A stretch of 9,232 nucleotides of DNA from the NCBI GenBank assembly GCA_035286585.1, contig DATEDC010000092.1, positions 1 to 9,232 on the forward strand, read 5' to 3'. The translations under genes and the position numbers were made by a program. The notes below the pieces were generated by a model. It worked only from the letters and a program-made list of their open reading frames with translations. It ran no database searches and was not told where the DNA came from. This DNA comes from DSOS01 sp035286585 (GTDB lineage: Bacteria > Chloroflexota > Anaerolineae > Anaerolineales > UBA4823). Shown piece by piece: positions 5,533 through 9,232 of this stretch (its first letter is position 1; every line of letters starts with the position of its first letter).

Positions 5533-7386
5533 TCATTCCACCGGGATTTCCTTGTACACCTTGTCCACGTCGATGCCCTGCTGGCGTCGGTAGGCGTTGA
5601 AGCCAAAGTAGATCGCTGCAGCCAGGCCGTACATGATCACCATGAACAGCATGGAGGTGCTGTTCTGCCAGCCGATGCCGTACAAGTAGCCGGGATCCCA
5701 GAACCACTCGATCAGCAGCCAGTCGAGAAAGGCGAAAAAGACCAGGCCAGCCACCGTAATCAGGGGGAAACTCTGCCCGCTCAGCAATTTATTCACAGTG
5801 TAATAAAAGACCCAAACCAGGAGCAAGGCGTTGAATATGCTGAGGGCGGCGATCAGCAAGACCATCAATTGGGTCAGCAGGTCCATATCCGCGAAACCGG
5901 CCAGGACCTGGCTGCCGACGTTCCAGGTGCGGAAGATCAGATAGACGGTGCCAGCCGCGTAGAGGAGCGATACGACCCAGCTCAACCAGGCTGGCATCCG
6001 GTACCTGGCGATTGGCGATCCATCGAAGACCTCCTTCTGCCGCCAGGGCAGGATGATGGCTGCCAGTGTGGTGCCCAGGAAGGTCACTGCGATGACCAGC
6101 GTGGCGTCCAAGGCGATGGTCTGGAAGTCGAAATAGTTATACGCATACAGGATCGAGATGATCACCGAGGGGATGACCATCAGCAGCAGCGCGTTGATCG
6201 GTGTGCGGGTGCGCGGTTCCACCGCTGAGGCCCATTCGGGCAGCATGCGGTCGAAGGCCGCCGCGAAGATCACCCGTGTGGAGCTCAAGAAGACCGTGCC
6301 CGACCAGCCAAACCACCATAAGCTGACCGCCAGGACGACGATGAACTGCAGCGCCCGGCTCGCGGTCAAAAAAGTAGCGAACTGCACCGGATACGGCCAG
6401 ACTGGGATGGGGACATCAGTGCCGTAGAAGATGTTGCTCCAAAATGCGCCATTGGCGTTGATGTAGAAGTCCCAGCCCATGGTCTTGTTGATGAGCAGGA
6501 AGAACACCAGCGCCAGCCCAGCGGTGACGATGACCGCGGAGGCCATGCCCCAGAAGTTGCGCTTGTAGTCCGAAGCGCCGCGCACTTCCCCGTACAATGT
6601 GGATCCCCAGTTCGGCCACAGGTTGAAGAACACGATCATCGGGATCAAGGCGAAGCTGGCCAATATGGCGAGTGAGCCGATATTGCCAAATATCGTCCCT
6701 GCTGCCTCTCCGGCTGCAATCGTCGCCGCATAGTAGTCAACTCCCGCTTCGACGCCGTAAAGCTGGGGGACATTCGCATTGAGACCGCTGATAAAGCTGG
6801 CTCTATCTCCGAACAGGAGCAAGGCAAACACGATCGCCAGACCGACCATTCCCACGTAGAAGCTGAATTTCTGCACCCGTGCATAGGCCTTCATGCCGAT
6901 GGCGATATAGATGAAGACGATCAAGCACACCAGCAGCATGCTGAACAGAGGCCCGTTTGGATAGGTCGTAAACCACAGCGCCAGATCCGGCGACCCAAGA
7001 ATAGCTGCGATGGGGGTCAAGAATTCATAGGCCAGCATTTGCCCGTAGAGCGGCACCCACAACCAAAGGATGAACCACCAGCCGGTCACCGCCAACAGGA
7101 AGCCCCAACCGCGCCCAAGGATGCGGGACTGCCAGACGTAATCGCCGCCGGCGCGCGGCATGGCGGAGATCAGGCTGGCGTAGACGATCACCTCGAAAAT
7201 GGTGAACACCCCACCGATCACCACCGCCGTTGCCAGGTTGCCCTCAAAATACCAGCAGTAAGAGAAGATGAACAAACCGAGCGTGATCAGGTTGATCGAG
7301 AAGGTGGCGTAGATAAACGCATCGAAGCTTGACCAGGATCGCACCAGTCCGCTGGCTTTACGCACGAAAAGGGTTACCTCACTCAT
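5533..7386 (-). CDS. APC-superfamily amino acid/amine permease
   Basis: A 617-residue inner-membrane transporter of the amino acid-polyamine-organocation superfamily. Evidence is the multi-helix hydrophobic pattern and the early SAMPRAGGDYVWQSR stretch (residues about 74-88), which matches the family's conserved loop after the second helix. Roughly fourteen hydrophobic segments can be counted, more than the usual twelve, and the protein is longer than typical members (about 450-500 residues), the extra lying in a loop around 200-235 and in added C-terminal helices (about 545-565 and 580-600). The ATG at 7386 has AAGGAG with GGAG 7 nt upstream. It lies downstream of the oxidoreductase and phosphoesterase genes, so it may import an amino acid or methylated amine used by the oxidoreductase; that link is inference. 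No terminator was found after its stop. Confidence 0.87.
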   Translation of the reverse strand: MSEVTLFVRKASGLVRSWSSFDAFIYATFSINLITLGLFIFSYCWYFEGNLATAVVIGGVFTIFEVIVYASLISAMPRAGGDYVWQSRILGRGWGFLLAVTGWWFILWLWVPLYGQMLAYEFLTPIAAILGSPDLALWFTTYPNGPLFSMLLVCLIVFIYIAIGMKAYARVQKFSFYVGMVGLAIVFALLLFGDRASFISGLNANVPQLYGVEAGVDYYAATIAAGEAAGTIFGNIGSLAILASFALIPMIVFFNLWPNWGSTLYGEVRGASDYKRNFWGMASAVIVTAGLALVFFLLINKTMGWDFYINANGAFWSNIFYGTDVPIPVWPYPVQFATFLTASRALQFIVVLAVSLWWFGWSGTVFLSSTRVIFAAAFDRMLPEWASAVEPRTRTPINALLLMVIPSVIISILYAYNYFDFQTIALDATLVIAVTFLGTTLAAIILPWRQKEVFDGSPIARYRMPAWLSWVVSLLYAAGTVYLIFRTWNVGSQVLAGFADMDLLTQLMVLLIAALSIFNALLLVWVFYYTVNKLLSGQSFPLITVAGLVFFAFLDWLLIEWFWDPGYLYGIGWQNSTSMLFMVIMYGLAAAIYFGFNAYRRQQGIDVDKVYKEIPVE

Positions 7387-7404
7387 CGATTTTCTCCTTA
7401 TTTT

Positions 7405-7527
7405 TCACTGGGTTTGCCTGCCCTCGCCTTCCGGGTGGGCAAACGTGTTGAACGAAATTTCTAAATCTTTGCTGTGCCGAGAAGCGCCTGACCAGTTTAT
7501 CTGTACACCTCCATTCTCGGGATCCAT
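7405..7527 (-). CDS. Possible small protein, 40 residues
   Basis: An open frame from ATG 7527 to TGA 7405 that starts 2 nt after the phosphoesterase stop and ends 18 nt before the APC permease start, filling an otherwise unexplained 143-nt gap. AGGA lies 5 nt upstream of the ATG, inside the end of the phosphoesterase gene. The predicted product begins MDPENGGVQINWSG and ends with a charged, Gly-rich tail; it has no hydrophobic segment, no Cys and no recognised motif. Third-position base use looks less GC-biased than in the neighbours, which argues against long-standing coding. It could equally be a transcribed spacer. Confidence 0.3.
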   Translation of the reverse strand: MDPENGGVQINWSGASRHSKDLEISFNTFAHPEGEGRQTQ

Positions 7528-7529
7528 GC

Positions 7530-8468
7530 TTATCCTGTAGTCAGGATGTAGCTGCCGATTTTGTTGGGCTTGAGCTCGATCACCGCTCCGTGCAGGATGC
7601 CCTGCTCGTACATACTCCCGGGATTGATGCACAGGGTTTTCCTGTATTTGCGCGTGCCTTTGCCCTCGTGAATATGCCCGTGCAGGCTCAATAAAGGCTG
7701 GTATTTGTCGATCACCTGCAGCACGGCTTTGCTGCCGACCGGCACCAGGGACCTGCCCGCGTAAGCCAGGCGCATGTCCTTAGTCAGCTCCGGAGCCTCA
7801 TCCAGCCCGCTGCCGTGGGGCGGGGCGTGAAGGTTGAAGACCGCGTTGCGCGGGTTGCGCACCTGGCTGACGATCGCCTCGATGCGCCTGAGCAGGGCTT
7901 CCTCGGGTTCTTCGCGGTGGGTATCCCAGGGGGTTGGGTTTGTCCAGCCGGAGCTTGCCATCTCGTGGTGCTCGTCGAGCTGGATCACCCGGCCCTCCGT
8001 CAGTTGCACCGAGCGTGAAGCCGCAATGACTTCGTCTACATCGAACATGTCGTCGTTGCCTGGACACACAAAACAGCGGATACCGGTTCTGGAGAGCTTC
8101 TCGTCGGCGTAAGCCATCCAGTGCTGCATGGTTTCGAGCGCCTGTTCCAGGAAGAGCTTGTCCAACCGGTCAGGAGTGCTCGTGATCTCGGCGACCTCGT
8201 CCGGATCGGTGACGTACGGGTAATAACCCCGGTTGCGGATCGCCTGCACCGTTTTATCCACCGCTTCCTGGCCTTCCAGGATGCTCTCCTGCTCCATCAG
8301 GGTCATTTTATAACGCTGGTTTCCTTGGGCGATGATGGGGACAATCGCCTTGCCGGTCATATCGCCGCCCAGGATCAGCGTATCGGCTTCGTAGAACTTG
8401 CCCGCGCTGATGAACTTCTTCCAGCAGATCTCGGAACCATGTACGTCGGTAGCGTAAAAAAATTTCAT
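7530..8468 (-). CDS. Calcineurin-like metallophosphoesterase
   Basis: A 312-residue cytoplasmic phosphoesterase with a two-metal site. The family's motifs appear in order: D8 and H10 (ATDVHG), D36 in GGDM, N138-D139 in CPGNDD, H214 in NLHAPP, and H263/H265 in LHGHIHEG, followed by NPGS (286-289 region). All metal ligands are present, so it should be active; the substrate is unknown. Between the GGD and GND motifs lies about 100 residues, rich in charged helical sequence (roughly 40-130), much longer than the usual spacing, and likely a cap or inserted helical domain that shapes specificity. The ATG at 8468 is used because AAGGAG ends 6 nt upstream; an in-frame TTG at 8471 lies too close to that site. 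It follows the oxidoreductase gene by about 60 nt. Confidence 0.9.
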   Translation of the reverse strand: MKFFYATDVHGSEICWKKFISAGKFYEADTLILGGDMTGKAIVPIIAQGNQRYKMTLMEQESILEGQEAVDKTVQAIRNRGYYPYVTDPDEVAEITSTPDRLDKLFLEQALETMQHWMAYADEKLSRTGIRCFVCPGNDDMFDVDEVIAASRSVQLTEGRVIQLDEHHEMASSGWTNPTPWDTHREEPEEALLRRIEAIVSQVRNPRNAVFNLHAPPHGSGLDEAPELTKDMRLAYAGRSLVPVGSKAVLQVIDKYQPLLSLHGHIHEGKGTRKYRKTLCINPGSMYEQGILHGAVIELKPNKIGSYILTTG

Positions 8469-8471
8469 CAA

Positions 8472-8528
8472 CCTCTCCTTCTATGATCTAACGGTCATTG
8501 CGTGTCATTCCATCACGCTTGTAGCGCC
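8472..8528 (-). other. Short intergenic spacer before the phosphoesterase gene
   Basis: A 57-nt gap containing the phosphoesterase ribosome binding site and a weak 5-bp hairpin (GCGTG/CACGC, 9-nt loop) without a following T run. No promoter pair of usable quality was seen, which fits readthrough from the oxidoreductase gene. Confidence 0.4.
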
Positions 8529-9232
8529 TCAAGCGCGTAAACGTTCGCCTTTCGGATCGTAAAGCACAGTGGGATTGACCTCCGCTTCGTAGCGCTGGTC
8601 GAATACTTCAACCTGCACGCGGGTCCCAGGGTGTGCCAGGTCGAGGGGTAAATAAGCGTATAGAATGTTGCACTTGAGCGTGTACCCATAACCGCCACTG
8701 CGCACCCTGGAGACCACCACCCCATTTGAGTAAACTGCCTCGCCGCCGTACAGGGAGACGAATTCCTCGCCTTCCAGTGTCAGCGTGCACAGCTTGCGGG
8801 TGATACCTTTTGCTTTGACTTCTTGCAGGGCGGCGCGCCCGATAAAGTCGCCCTTTTCCAACTGCACGCAAAAACCCAGCCCGGCTTCATAGGGGTTTTC
8901 CATAGGCGTGATATCCGCGGTGAAATAGCGGTAGCCTTTTTCCAGGCGCAGCGAGTCCAGCGCCTTGTATCCGCCCACGTCCAGCCCGTATTCCTCCCCC
9001 GCCTCCATCAGCAGGTCCCACACCTGCAAAGCGCGCTCCGGGGGCATGTACAGCTCCCAGCCCAGCTCGCCAATGTAGCTTACCCGCTGGGCCAATACCT
9101 GCTCCCCCTGGATATGGAGGTCCTTTGCCTGCAAATAGGGGATCGCCTGGTTGGAGACGTCCTCCGCGCTGCTGACCGCCTGGAGGATGTGCCTGGCTTT
9201 TGGCCCCCACAGCGCCAGGCAGGCGAGCTCCG
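8529..9232 (-). CDS. GcvT-fold oxidoreductase C-terminus (dimethylglycine/sarcosine dehydrogenase-like), partial
   Basis: The last 233 or so residues of a protein whose start lies beyond the right edge. Family members use FAD in an N-terminal domain to demethylate N-methylated amino acids and tetrahydrofolate in the C-terminal GcvT-like domain to accept the one-carbon unit; stand-alone aminomethyltransferases share the second part only. Seen here: LALWGPKARHIL (5-16), DVSN (24-27), SYIGELGWELY (51-61), SLRLEKGYR (93-101) and EAGLGF, all typical of the DMGDH/sarcosine dehydrogenase branch, then the GCV_T_C barrel from about 130 to the end. The frame is open to the window edge. Whether an FAD domain is attached cannot be seen, so a stand-alone GcvT paralogue remains possible. 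Confidence 0.85.
   Translation of the reverse strand, partial: ELACLALWGPKARHILQAVSSAEDVSNQAIPYLQAKDLHIQGEQVLAQRVSYIGELGWELYMPPERALQVWDLLMEAGEEYGLDVGGYKALDSLRLEKGYRYFTADITPMENPYEAGLGFCVQLEKGDFIGRAALQEVKAKGITRKLCTLTLEGEEFVSLYGGEAVYSNGVVVSRVRSGGYGYTLKCNILYAYLPLDLAHPGTRVQVEVFDQRYEAEVNPTVLYDPKGERLRA

Noticed and set aside
6678..6695. Seven-bp inverted repeat (CGATATT/AATATCG, 4-nt loop) in the APC permease gene.
   Set aside because: It is short, AT-rich, in the middle of a coding region and without a T run; chance is sufficient.
1..9232. CRISPR arrays, insertion sequences, rRNA or tRNA genes, attachment sites.
   Set aside because: No regularly spaced direct repeats, transposase-like protein, terminal inverted repeats or RNA-gene signatures were seen on either strand.

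Overview
All genes that can be supported in this window lie on the minus strand. They read from the right end (a partial aminomethyltransferase-type oxidoreductase) to the left end (a partial phosphate permease). The DNA is moderately GC-rich. The Tat-type lipoprotein signal (SRRDFLK followed by LAAC) on the binding protein, several GTG/TTG starts and clear Shine-Dalgarno sequences point to a bacterium. The style of the binding protein's leader recalls Chloroflexota (Anaerolineae), but that is an impression from the protein sequences, not a test.

Right block (about 5533-9232, promoter outside the window or not seen): the C-terminal third of a dimethylglycine/sarcosine-dehydrogenase-like protein with a GcvT fold; a calcineurin-like metallophosphoesterase with a large insertion; a possible 40-residue protein exactly filling the next gap; and a 617-residue APC-superfamily permease. 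The spacing fits co-transcription. No recognisable terminator separates this block from the next.

Left block (about 1-5510): a strong sigma70-type promoter with an extended -10 element (5481-5509) precedes a leader of about 175 nt containing two mutually exclusive helices. Then come a Tat-exported lipoprotein binding protein, two inner-membrane ABC permeases, an ABC ATPase with a TOBE domain, a cytoplasmic alkaline-phosphatase-superfamily hydrolase, and a PiT-family phosphate permease cut by the window edge. The genes are 2-20 nt apart or overlap by 4 nt, so this is almost certainly one operon.

The most interesting reading is that the left block is a self-contained uptake-and-hydrolysis cassette. 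The ABC importer, of the Fe3+/polyamine/2-aminoethylphosphonate type, brings in a compound. The hydrolase without a signal peptide may cleave it in the cytosol. The PiT protein may handle the phosphate. An organophosphonate or phosphate ester would fit, but the substrate cannot be read from the sequence. Two local oddities stand out: a perfect 13-bp palindrome translated as part of the N-terminus of the first permease, and a Glu where the hydrolase family normally has a metal-binding His.
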